The translations under genes and the position numbers were made by a program. The notes under the pieces are model-generated. The model saw only the letters and a list, made by a program, of their open reading frames with translations, was not told the origin of the DNA and did not search any database. 64,000 bases of DNA. Source: Kluyvera ascorbata_C (GTDB lineage: Bacteria; Pseudomonadota; Gammaproteobacteria; Enterobacterales; Enterobacteriaceae). Numbering within the stretch: position 1 is the first letter of the stretch; each line of letters opens with the position of its first letter. Below are positions 52,590 through 60,288 of the stretch, in pieces. The stretch covers positions 186,001-250,000 of the forward strand of contig NZ_JBIQOI010000006.1 of assembly GCF_044197065.1 (NCBI RefSeq), given 5' to 3'.

Positions 52590-52597
52590 GACGTGCA

Positions 52598-52945
52598 TTA
52601 CTTCACGTAGGCCAGCAGGCTCAACGAGTCGCGAGCCAGCGCTTTACACTTCTTCGAGGTAGGAATACCGATGCCGCTGAGATCGCGGTAGCTGTCTTCA
52701 CCCAGCGCCTTCATGTTAAAGGTATCGTAGTTGCTGAGATCCCACTGGTTTTGCTGGGCAAAAAAGACCAATGCGCGACGAATTTGCGTGTTCGGTAGAT
52801 TCTGGTAACCACAGTCGTTTTTCAGGAAGACAAATACCGCCGTGAGATCGGCCATATCTTCTGCTTCAGACTCGCTTAAAGCATAACTGGAACTGGACAT
52901 CGCCAGCAGCGATCCAAGCAGTACCGTTCGGAAAAACGTCTTCAT
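52598..52945 (-). CDS. yacC: YacC, GspS-beta-type pilotin-like protein
   Basis: Small periplasmic protein related to the GspS-beta/AspS pilotins of type II secretion systems. It has 115 residues, equal to E. coli. The signal peptide is MKTFFRTVLLGSLLAMSSSSYA, cleaved near residue 22 (no lipobox Cys). The mature part is helical with two Cys: NDCGYQ and SKKCKALARDSL, likely a disulfide. Type II secretion genes are not in the window. In E. coli it lies after speE; here it is the immediate convergent neighbour of yacL. Confidence 0.92.
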   Translation of the reverse strand: MKTFFRTVLLGSLLAMSSSSYALSESEAEDMADLTAVFVFLKNDCGYQNLPNTQIRRALVFFAQQNQWDLSNYDTFNMKALGEDSYRDLSGIGIPTSKKCKALARDSLSLLAYVK

Positions 52946-53023
52946 TTCTTCTACCTTACATCGTCGATATTCAACGTTAACATACTTCCAGAAGCGGCGG
53001 GAGGCTTTCTTAAAGCTTTCTGC

Positions 53024-53054
53024 TTGACCTTCCCGCAGGGGTAGGGTTTAAGCT
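53024..53054 (+). promoter_or_regulatory. CueR-type cueO promoter
   Basis: TTGACC (53024-53029) and TAAGCT (53049-53054) are separated by 19 bp, with the ACCTTCC...GGTAGGGT dyad filling the spacer. A long spacer with this dyad is typical of MerR-family (CueR) copper-activated promoters. Confidence 0.82.
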
Positions 53055-53088
53055 CAATTAATCACCAGAAGCCGAAAAGGATGTAACG

Positions 53089-54654
53089 ATGCATCGTCGT
53101 GATTTTATCAAACTCAGCGCCGCTATCGGCGTTGCCAGCGCCTTGCCTCTATGGAGCCGTGCGGTATTCGCCGCCGAGCGCACCATGCTTCCCATTCCTC
53201 CTTTACTCGCCGCCGACGCGAATAATCAGATCTTGCTGACGGTTCAGGCCGGAAAGACGCAATTCGCTGGAAAAACGGCGACCACCTGGGGCTACAACGG
53301 CAGCCTGTTAGGGCCGGCTATCCAGCTGCAACAGGGCAAACCCATTACGGTAAAAATTAACAACACCCTGCCGGAGGCGACCACCGTGCACTGGCACGGT
53401 CTGGAAGTGCCGGGTGACGTTGACGGTGGTCCTCAGGGGGTTATCCAACCGGGCGGCAGCCGAACCGTCACGTTTACACCAACTCAGCGCGCGGCAACCT
53501 GCTGGTTCCATCCACATCAACACGGTAAAACCGGGTATCAGGTGGCGATGGGGCTCGCGGGTCTGGTACTTATCGAAGATGAGGATAGCCAGAAGCTGAT
53601 GTTGCCTAAACAGTGGGGCATCGACGATGTGCCGGTGATCATGCAGGACAAGAAATTTACCGCCGCCGGGGAGATTGACTATCAGCTGGACGTCATGAGC
53701 GCGGCGGTGGGCTGGTTTGGCGATACGCTGCTGACCAACGGCGTGACCTACCCGCAGCATACGCCACCAAGAGGCTGGCTGCGCCTGCGTCTGTTGAACG
53801 GCTGTAACGCGCGTTCTCTGAATATCGCGACTAGCGATAAGCGTCCAATGTATGTCGTCGCCAGCGACGGCGGACTGCTGGCCGAGCCGGTGAAAGTCAG
53901 TGAACTGCCGATGCTGATGGGCGAACGTTTTGAAGTGCTGGTGGATGCCCGCGACGGCAAACCGTTCGATCTCCTGACCCTCCCGGTGACGCAGATGGGT
54001 ATGGCCGTCGCGCCGTTCGATAACGCGGTGCCAGTACTGCATGTTCAGCCTATCGGCATCCCGGGGTCAGCAACGCTGCCGGATACACTCGTAGCAATGC
54101 CTGCGCTGCCGTCGCTGGATGGGTTGACCGAGCGCAAGCTCCAGCTCTCAATGGACCCGATGCTCGATATGATGGGCATGCAGGCGTTGATGCAGAAGTA
54201 TGGCAATCAGGCGATGGGCGGCATGGATCACGGCAGCATGATGGGCCACGGTGGAATGAAAATGGACCACGGCGGGATGGGCAATATGCACCACGGCGAC
54301 GGTGGGTTCGATTTCCATAACGCGAACCGTATCAACGGCAAAGCGTTCGATATGAACGTGCCGATGTTCGCTGCCGCCAAAGGGCAGTATGAGCGCTGGG
54401 TGATTTCGGGTGAGGGCGACATGATGCTGCACCCGTTCCACATCCACGGTACTCAGTTCCGCATACTGCGTGAGAACGGTCAGTCACCGGCGGCGCATCG
54501 CGCAGGTTGGAAGGACACGGTGCGCGTTGAAGGCGGCGTCAGCGAGGTGCTGGTGAAGTTTGACCATAGCGCGCCGAAAGAGCAGGCCTATATGGCGCAC
54601 TGCCATCTGCTGGAGCATGAAGATACCGGCATGATGCTCGGCTTTACCGTTTAA
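53089..54654 (+). CDS. cueO: Multicopper oxidase CueO
   Basis: Periplasmic cuprous oxidase for copper tolerance. The protein has 521 residues (E. coli 516). The Tat signal MHRRDFIKLSAAIGVASALP is present. Copper ligands are in HWHG (near 101), HPHQHG (near 141), HPFHIHG (near 448) and HCHLLEHEDTGM (near 504). A Met/His-rich insert at about 364-405 (MDHGSMMGHGGMKMDHGG) is the external copper-binding segment. The 5' promoter has the CueR layout. A strong hairpin follows the stop. Confidence 0.97.
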   Translation: MHRRDFIKLSAAIGVASALPLWSRAVFAAERTMLPIPPLLAADANNQILLTVQAGKTQFAGKTATTWGYNGSLLGPAIQLQQGKPITVKINNTLPEATTVHWHGLEVPGDVDGGPQGVIQPGGSRTVTFTPTQRAATCWFHPHQHGKTGYQVAMGLAGLVLIEDEDSQKLMLPKQWGIDDVPVIMQDKKFTAAGEIDYQLDVMSAAVGWFGDTLLTNGVTYPQHTPPRGWLRLRLLNGCNARSLNIATSDKRPMYVVASDGGLLAEPVKVSELPMLMGERFEVLVDARDGKPFDLLTLPVTQMGMAVAPFDNAVPVLHVQPIGIPGSATLPDTLVAMPALPSLDGLTERKLQLSMDPMLDMMGMQALMQKYGNQAMGGMDHGSMMGHGGMKMDHGGMGNMHHGDGGFDFHNANRINGKAFDMNVPMFAAAKGQYERWVISGEGDMMLHPFHIHGTQFRILRENGQSPAAHRAGWKDTVRVEGGVSEVLVKFDHSAPKEQAYMAHCHLLEHEDTGMMLGFTV

Positions 54655-54660
54655 CCTGCC

Positions 54661-54686
54661 ACCGGATAGCGGCCCCGCTATCCGGT
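54661..54686 (+). terminator. Hairpin after cueO
   Basis: Perfect 12-bp stem ACCGGATAGCGG/CCGCTATCCGGT with a CC loop, 6 nt after the cueO stop. The following sequence is AACTCTTTG, a weak T tract. Confidence 0.75.
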
Positions 54687-54714
54687 AACTCTTTGGGATA
54701 GAAACAGATTTCTG

Positions 54715-54746
54715 CCATAACATTCAGCGAATGTTATGGCTATACT
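54715..54746 (+). promoter_or_regulatory. Palindrome overlapping promoter of secreted-protein gene
   Basis: Perfect 11-bp arms CCATAACATTC/GAATGTTATGG around AGC (54715-54739), directly followed by a -10-like TATACT (54741-54746) 32 nt before the ATG. The layout suggests an operator over the -35/-10 spacer. The arms share AATGTTAT with Zur half-sites but face outward rather than inward. Confidence 0.55.
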
Positions 54747-54777
54747 CCTGTGGTTAACCATTAATCACGAGGTAAGA

Positions 54778-55302
54778 ATGGCTATCTTTGGTAAGGTCCT
54801 GGCAGCCTCTTTTGTCATGCTGGTGGCGGCATCGGCGCACGCTGACATGAAGATGGAACGGAAAGATATTCCTGAGTTAAAGCTGAGCATTGAGATCCCG
54901 CAGACGCTCACGCCAATGTCCGACGACATGGCGAAAATTAAATACCCTTCTGAAAATCGCCCGCAGGTCATTTATGGCGACGAGCGCGGTAAAGCGTCCT
55001 TAGGCCTCAGTAACGGTCGCCATGCGCTGCCCGCAGGCAAGCTCGACGTGGCAAAGGATGCGACGCTGAACATGCTGAAAAACTTCAAGCCGAAGGCGGA
55101 AGCCGTGACGGTAGACGGGCATAAAGCGTGGTTGATTACCTTCCGCTCTCAGGCGCCGGATACTGAAATTCTGAATATGCTGCTGGTGACGTCGGAAAAC
55201 GATAAGGCCGTGCAGGCCGCGTTTAATATGACCAAAGATTTGGAAGGGCAGTATAAGGATGTGGCCAGGGCTTCGCTGCTGTCGATTAAGTTTGATAAGT
55301 AA
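54778..55302 (+). CDS. Secreted protein of unknown function
   Basis: I do not recognise a named gene. It has 174 residues from ATG 54778 (AGGTAAGA ribosome binding site). The signal peptide is MAIFGKVLAASFVMLVAASA, cleaved near HA-DM at residue 22; no lipobox. The mature part starts Met/Lys-rich (DMKMERKDIPELKLSIEIP) and contains YGDERGKASLGLSNG, GHKAWLITFRSQAP and NMLLVTSENDKAV; this looks like an alpha/beta fold of the DcrB/PsbP type, but that is only an impression. It lies between cueO and gcd, where E. coli has no gene. A longer frame from 54736 would start inside the palindrome. Confidence 0.75.
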   Translation: MAIFGKVLAASFVMLVAASAHADMKMERKDIPELKLSIEIPQTLTPMSDDMAKIKYPSENRPQVIYGDERGKASLGLSNGRHALPAGKLDVAKDATLNMLKNFKPKAEAVTVDGHKAWLITFRSQAPDTEILNMLLVTSENDKAVQAAFNMTKDLEGQYKDVARASLLSIKFDK

Positions 55303-55323
55303 ATCAGCCGGGCCACAACATTC

Positions 55324-55369
55324 GTAGCCCGGGCGAGGCGTTAGCGCCGACCCCGGGGTCGGCGCTAAC
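55324..55369. repeat. REP-like element with perfect palindrome, gcd 3' end
   Basis: CGTAGCCCGGGCGAGGCG leads into 15-bp arms GTTAGCGCCGACCCC/GGGGTCGGCGCTAAC with no loop (55340-55369), 2 bp before the gcd stop codon. It is probably the 3' hairpin for both convergent genes. Confidence 0.78.
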
Positions 55370-55371
55370 GT

Positions 55372-57762
55372 TTACTTCGCGTCGTCTGGTAACGCATAGG
55401 CGACGATATAATCACCCATCTTCGTGCCAAACGATCCGTGACCGCCTGCGGAAATGACCACGTACTGCTTGCCATTCACCTCATAGGTCATCGGCGTTGC
55501 CTGACCGCCTGCTGGCAGACGACCCTGCCACAGTTTTTCACCGTTGCTCATGTTGTAGGCGCGCAGGTAGTTATCGGCGGTTGCCGCGATAAACAGCACG
55601 TTACCTGCCGTTGAAATTGGGCCACCCAGCATCGGCATACCCATATTGAACGGCAGCGGAACCGGCAGTGGGAACGGCAGGCTATCCTGCGGCGTACCCA
55701 GACGTTTTTTCCACACCACTTCGTTGGTTTTCAGATCCAGCGCAGAGATATAACCCCAGGCTGGCTGCTTGCATGGCAGACCAAACGGTGACAGGAACGC
55801 GTTCAGCGTCACGCCAAACGGCACGCCATACTGTGGCTGAATACCGGACTCGGTACCGCTAGACTTAGCGTCTTTCGGCGGCTCCATCGGGTTGCCTGGA
55901 CCGCGCGGAATCAGCTTCGACACGAACGGCAGCGCCATTGGGTTGGCGATGGCTACCTGACGATTAGGGTCGACGGAGATACCGCCCCATTCGAACATCC
56001 CGAGGTTACCCGGGAACACCAGCGTGCCCTGCTCGGACGGCGGGGTGAAGATGCCTTCATAGCGCAGTTTGTGGAACATCACGCGGCACACCAGTTGGTC
56101 GAACATGGTGGCGCCCCACATGTCCGCACCGGTCAGATCTTTCTTCGGACGGAAGCTCAGATCGGAGAACGGCTGGGTTTTGGTGACGTAGTCGCCTTTG
56201 GCTGCACCTTGTGGAACCGGTTTTTCCGGTGCCGGCACAACCAGCTCGCCGTTACGACGGTCGAGCACGAAGATGTTACCGGTTTTCGCTGGTGCGTAGA
56301 TGACCGGCACTGTCTTACCGTTAACGGTGATGTCCGCCAGCGTCGGCTGGGACGGCATATCCATATCCCACAGATCGTGGTGAACGGTCTGGTAGCTCCA
56401 GGCAAGCTTACCGGTGGTCGCATTCAGCGCCACAATTGAGCTCGCGTAGCGTTCCTGCTCTGGCGTACGGTTACCGCCCCAGATATCCGGCGTGGTGACG
56501 CCCATTGGCAGATACACCAGATCCAGCTTCGCATCATAGGCCGCTGGAGCCCAAGAGTTCGGCGAGTTAAAGGTGTAGTGCTGGCCTTCGCCTAGAAGTG
56601 CATTCGGATCTTTCGCGCCCGGGTCAAAGGCCCACAGCAGTTTACCGCTGTTAACGTCAAAGCCGCGGATAACGCCGGATGGCTCACGGGTAGAGAAGTT
56701 ATCGGTGACCGCACCGGCAATCACGATAACTTTATCGGTGATAATCGGCGGTGAAGTGGGCTCGTACATGCCCGGCGTGGTGACCGGCATATCGGTTTGC
56801 AGGTTGAGAATGCCTTTGTTAGCAAAGCTCTCGCACATCTTACCGGTGTCGGCGTTGAGGGCAAAGATACGGCCATCGTTCACCGGCAGGATAATGCGGC
56901 GCGGACAGTCGGCAACCACGTCAGGAGACGCGTTCTCGGCGGTGGCTTCATGGTAAGACACGCCACGGCAGGTCACGTGCTGGAAGCTTGGGTCGGTGCC
57001 GAGCTGTGGGTCAAAGTGCCATTTCTCTTTACCGGTCGCTGCGTCCAGAGCAAACACGCGCTGGTGAGCAGTACAGAGGTAGAGCATATCGCCAATCTTG
57101 ATAGGGGTGACTTCGTTGGTGATTTCACCCGGATCGTTTGGCTGCTTGAGGTCGCCGGTACGGAATACCCAAGCTTCTTTCAGATTATGCACGTTGTCGG
57201 CGTTAATCTGCTTCAGCGGCGAGAAGCGCTGACCTTCCTGGTTACGGCCATAGGCTGGCCAGTCTTGATCGGCAACCTGAGAGATTGGCTGTGCTGGTGT
57301 CGCATCTGCGCTCAGCGTGCCGTTCACTTCCTGCGGATCATGGAAACCGGCCCAGGTCAGGATACCGGCGCTGATAACCAGCGCGACGACCAGCGCCGCG
57401 ACGGCTCCGCTCGATGGTACCACCAGACGGCGCCAGACGAATGGCAAAATCAGCCAGACGCCGAAGATAACCAGTACGTCGCTACGCGGCGTCAGCGCCC
57501 AGAAGTCAAAGCCGACTTCCCACACGCCCCACACCATGGTTGCCAGCAGCAGTACGGCGTAAAGCCACAACGCTGAACGCTTAGCACGCCAGAGCTGTGC
57601 CGTAATGCCCAGCATCACCAGGCCAGCGATAGGGTAATACCAGGAACCCCCAATCGCGACCAGCCATATGCCGCCAATCAGAAGATACAAGCCGCAGAAC
57701 GCCGCGAAGAGGGCGGTTAGCCTTCCAAGCAGCCCTGGACGTTGATGATTTGTTTCAGCCAT
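55372..57762 (-). CDS. gcd: Quinoprotein (PQQ) glucose dehydrogenase Gcd
   Basis: Inner-membrane enzyme oxidising glucose to gluconolactone in the periplasm with PQQ, passing electrons to ubiquinone. The protein has 796 residues, equal to E. coli. Five N-terminal spans (about 1-140) precede the eight-bladed propeller with DWPAYGRNQEGQRFSPLKQI (near 167), TW-docking motifs and the C-terminal FVSAGGHGSFGTK-like end (VVISAGGHGSFG). Holoenzyme depends on PQQ, whose synthesis genes are not in this window. The promoter region shared with hpt holds a CRP site. Confidence 0.97.
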   Translation of the reverse strand: MAETNHQRPGLLGRLTALFAAFCGLYLLIGGIWLVAIGGSWYYPIAGLVMLGITAQLWRAKRSALWLYAVLLLATMVWGVWEVGFDFWALTPRSDVLVIFGVWLILPFVWRRLVVPSSGAVAALVVALVISAGILTWAGFHDPQEVNGTLSADATPAQPISQVADQDWPAYGRNQEGQRFSPLKQINADNVHNLKEAWVFRTGDLKQPNDPGEITNEVTPIKIGDMLYLCTAHQRVFALDAATGKEKWHFDPQLGTDPSFQHVTCRGVSYHEATAENASPDVVADCPRRIILPVNDGRIFALNADTGKMCESFANKGILNLQTDMPVTTPGMYEPTSPPIITDKVIVIAGAVTDNFSTREPSGVIRGFDVNSGKLLWAFDPGAKDPNALLGEGQHYTFNSPNSWAPAAYDAKLDLVYLPMGVTTPDIWGGNRTPEQERYASSIVALNATTGKLAWSYQTVHHDLWDMDMPSQPTLADITVNGKTVPVIYAPAKTGNIFVLDRRNGELVVPAPEKPVPQGAAKGDYVTKTQPFSDLSFRPKKDLTGADMWGATMFDQLVCRVMFHKLRYEGIFTPPSEQGTLVFPGNLGMFEWGGISVDPNRQVAIANPMALPFVSKLIPRGPGNPMEPPKDAKSSGTESGIQPQYGVPFGVTLNAFLSPFGLPCKQPAWGYISALDLKTNEVVWKKRLGTPQDSLPFPLPVPLPFNMGMPMLGGPISTAGNVLFIAATADNYLRAYNMSNGEKLWQGRLPAGGQATPMTYEVNGKQYVVISAGGHGSFGTKMGDYIVAYALPDDAK

Positions 57763-57821
57763 AGAAGAGTGTCCATTTGTTTGTTAATTATTGCTTTCAT
57801 TTCATTATAGGATTTAACAAG

Positions 57822-57837
57822 TGTGATCGAAATCACA
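57822..57837. promoter_or_regulatory. Consensus CRP site between gcd and hpt
   Basis: TGTGATCGAAATCACA is a perfect match to TGTGA-N6-TCACA. It lies 60 bp from the gcd start and 130 bp from the hpt start. Confidence 0.88.
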
Positions 57838-57879
57838 AATTGAGCTTTATTATCGAATTAGCCGCGCCAATCGTTTTGC

Positions 57880-57888
57880 TGGTATACT
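57880..57888 (+). promoter_or_regulatory. Extended -10 promoter of hpt
   Basis: TGGTATACT (TGn plus TATACT) with a poor -35, about 75 nt upstream of hpt. Confidence 0.6.
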
Positions 57889-57966
57889 TTCTCGCTTGCT
57901 GATCAACCTCGCGGCTCTGGGTTAACGGGTTGAGTGATTTACATTTAAAATCATGTGGTTAGTTAA

Positions 57967-58503
57967 ATGAAACATACTGTTGAAGTGATGATCCCGGAAG
58001 CGGAGATCAAGGCGCGTATCGCTGAACTGGGTGGTCTGATTAACGAGCGTTATAAGGACAGCGGCAGCGAAATGGTGTTAGTCGGTCTGCTGCGCGGTTC
58101 GTTCATGTTCATGGCTGACCTGTGCCGTGAAGTACAGGTTCCGCACGAAGTCGATTTTATGACGGCATCCAGCTATGGCAGCGGTATGTCCACCACCCGC
58201 GACGTGAAAATCCTCAAAGATCTCGACGAAGATATTCGCGGTAAAGACGTGCTGATCGTCGAAGACATTATCGACTCCGGGAATACCCTGTCGAAAGTAC
58301 GTGAGATTCTGAGCCTGCGTGAGCCGAAGTCGCTGGCGATTTGTACGCTGCTGGATAAACCAACCCGCCGCGAAGTTGAAGTGCCGGTTGAGTTTGTCGG
58401 CTTCTCCATCCCGGACGAATTCGTGGTGGGTTACGGTATTGATTACGCTCAGCGTTATCGCCATCTGCCATATGTTGGCAAAGTGGTGCTGTTAGACGAG
58501 TAA
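57967..58503 (+). CDS. hpt: Hypoxanthine phosphoribosyltransferase Hpt
   Basis: Purine salvage enzyme: hypoxanthine (and guanine weakly) plus PRPP gives IMP. The protein has 178 residues, equal to E. coli. The PRPP-binding motif VLIVEDIIDSGNTL lies near residues 98-111. The flexible loop with SSYGSGMSTT is near 68-77. Convergent with can across a REP element. With guaC it gives this strain two routes to IMP. Confidence 0.97.
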   Translation: MKHTVEVMIPEAEIKARIAELGGLINERYKDSGSEMVLVGLLRGSFMFMADLCREVQVPHEVDFMTASSYGSGMSTTRDVKILKDLDEDIRGKDVLIVEDIIDSGNTLSKVREILSLREPKSLAICTLLDKPTRREVEVPVEFVGFSIPDEFVVGYGIDYAQRYRHLPYVGKVVLLDE

Positions 58504-58511
58504 TGCGTGGG

Positions 58512-58586
58512 TGCCTGATGGCGCTTCGCTTATCAGGCCTACGGCGCAGGTTTGTAGGCCGGGTAAGGCGTTAGCCGCCACCCGGC
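58512..58586. repeat. REP/BIME element between hpt and can
   Basis: GCCTGATGGCGCTTCGCTTATCAGGC unit (about 26 nt, given by position) and TGTAGGCCGGGTAAGGCGTTAGCCGCCACCCGGC-type partner, in a convergent gap. Confidence 0.83.
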
Positions 58587-58596
58587 AATTTCTGCG

Positions 58597-59259
58597 CTAT
58601 TTATGGTTGATATGCTTTAACTTGAGGTTTGAAATCCCGTGGCGGTAACGCTGCTCAAGGGTTTCACGGCTGGTGGCGGTCACATCAAGGTCGCGCAGCA
58701 GGCCGTCATGAATACCGTACGCCCAACCGTGAATCACCACCTTCTGCCCACGTTTCCATGCTGATTGCATAATCGTCGAATGGCCCAGGTTATACACCTG
58801 CTCCATGACGTTCAGCTCGCATAGCGTATCCATGCGGCGTTCCGGCGGCATCTCCCCCAGCAATGAACTATGTTTGAACCAGATATCGCGAATGTGCAGT
58901 AGCCAGTTGTCGATTAACCCCAGTTCCGGGTTTTCCACCGCCGCCTGTACGCCACCGCAGCCGTAGTGGCCGCAGATAATAATGTGTTCAACTTCCAGCA
59001 CATCAACGGCATACTGCACCACGGAAAGGCAGTTGAGATCGGTGTGGATAACCAGGTTTGCGACGTTACGGTGGACGAACAGTTCGCCAGGCTCAAGCCC
59101 GGTCAGGCGTTCGGCGGGGACACGGCTGTCAGAACAACCAATCCATAAAAAACGGGGTTTTTGCGCTTGCGACAGTGTCGCAAAAAAGCCGGGATCCTCT
59201 TCTCTCAGCATTTTTGACCATAGTGCGTTATTGCTGATGAGTGTATCAATGTCTTTCAT
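58597..59259 (-). CDS. can: Beta-class carbonic anhydrase Can
   Basis: Interconverts CO2 and bicarbonate; needed for growth in air. The protein has 220 residues from the ATG at 59259, equal to E. coli. Zinc ligands are visible in WIGCSDSRVPAE (Cys42, Asp44) and ICGHYGCGG (His98, Cys101). The frame is open to 59304, but those 15 codons are the promoter region. Divergent from yadG with a spacer of about 100 bp. Confidence 0.97.
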   Translation of the reverse strand: MKDIDTLISNNALWSKMLREEDPGFFATLSQAQKPRFLWIGCSDSRVPAERLTGLEPGELFVHRNVANLVIHTDLNCLSVVQYAVDVLEVEHIIICGHYGCGGVQAAVENPELGLIDNWLLHIRDIWFKHSSLLGEMPPERRMDTLCELNVMEQVYNLGHSTIMQSAWKRGQKVVIHGWAYGIHDGLLRDLDVTATSRETLEQRYRHGISNLKLKHINHK

Positions 59260-59361
59260 GGAGGCTTGTAACCAAGTGAAGTGCGTTGGGCTAATATAGG
59301 GCAACTCCTGATTTATTAAAACTAAATATCAAGTATCAGAATGTAAGGTAAGCGAAAATCT

Positions 59362-60288
59362 ATGACCATTGCACTGGAATTAGAGCAACTGACAAAGACC
59401 TATCCTGGCGGCGTACAGGCGCTGCGTGGGATCGATCTGAAAGTCGAAGCCGGTGATTTCTACGCGCTTCTGGGGCCGAACGGGGCGGGTAAATCGACGA
59501 CCATCGGGATTATCAGTTCGCTGGTGAACAAAACCTCCGGACGCGTGAGCGTATTCGGTTATGACCTGCAAAAAGATGTGGTCAACGCCAAACGTCAGCT
59601 TGGGCTGGTACCGCAGGAGTTCAACTTCAACCCGTTTGAAACCGTGCAGCAAATCGTGGTGAACCAGGCGGGCTACTACGGTGTTGAGCATAAAGAAGCG
59701 GTCATCCGCAGTGAAAAATATCTTAAACAGCTCGATCTGTGGGAAAAACGCAACGAACGTGCGCGGATGCTCTCCGGTGGGATGAAGCGTCGCCTGATGA
59801 TTGCCCGTGCGCTGATGCATGAACCAAAGCTGTTGATTCTCGACGAACCGACTGCAGGCGTGGATATTGAACTTCGTCGTTCCATGTGGGGATTCCTTAA
59901 GGATCTCAACGACAAAGGCACCACCATCATTCTGACCACCCACTATCTGGAAGAGGCAGAAATGCTGTGCCGCAATATCGGCATCATCCAGCGCGGTGAA
60001 CTGGTAGAGAACACCTCGATGAAAGCGCTGCTCTCCAAGCTGAAGTCAGAAACCTTTATTCTCGACCTGGCGCCGAAAAGCCCGCTGCCGAAGCTCGAAG
60101 GCTACAAGCACACGCTGGTGGATACCTCGACGCTGGAAGTGGAAGTGCTGCGTGAGCAGGGGATTAACAGCGTCTTTGCGCAATTAAGCGCGCAGGGCAT
60201 TCAGGTACTGAGTATGCGTAACAAAGCGAACCGCCTTGAAGAGCTGTTTGTGTCACTGGTTCATGAAAAACAAGGAGATCGCGCATGA
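59362..60288 (+). CDS. yadG: ABC transporter ATP-binding protein YadG
   Basis: ATPase of an ABC-2-type exporter with YadH; substrate unknown. The protein has 308 residues, equal to E. coli. Walker A is GPNGAGKSTT (near 39-48), signature LSGGMKRRLMIARALMHEP (near 139), Walker B KLLILDEPTAGVD (near 157) and switch His in LTTHYLEEAE. A C-terminal accessory domain follows. Its stop overlaps the yadH start (ATGA), so the two form one complex and operon. Confidence 0.96.
   Translation: MTIALELEQLTKTYPGGVQALRGIDLKVEAGDFYALLGPNGAGKSTTIGIISSLVNKTSGRVSVFGYDLQKDVVNAKRQLGLVPQEFNFNPFETVQQIVVNQAGYYGVEHKEAVIRSEKYLKQLDLWEKRNERARMLSGGMKRRLMIARALMHEPKLLILDEPTAGVDIELRRSMWGFLKDLNDKGTTIILTTHYLEEAEMLCRNIGIIQRGELVENTSMKALLSKLKSETFILDLAPKSPLPKLEGYKHTLVDTSTLEVEVLREQGINSVFAQLSAQGIQVLSMRNKANRLEELFVSLVHEKQGDRA

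Larger units (their letters stand above)
57763..57966. other. gcd-hpt divergent promoter region
   Basis: 204 bp with the CRP palindrome (57822-57837) and an hpt promoter (57880-57888). The gcd promoter should read leftward through or near the CRP site; in E. coli cAMP-CRP represses gcd. Confidence 0.6.

Noticed and set aside
54715..54739. Zur box at the palindrome before the secreted-protein gene
   Set aside because: The half-sites are in everted order relative to the Zur consensus, so the match is not a Zur site as known.
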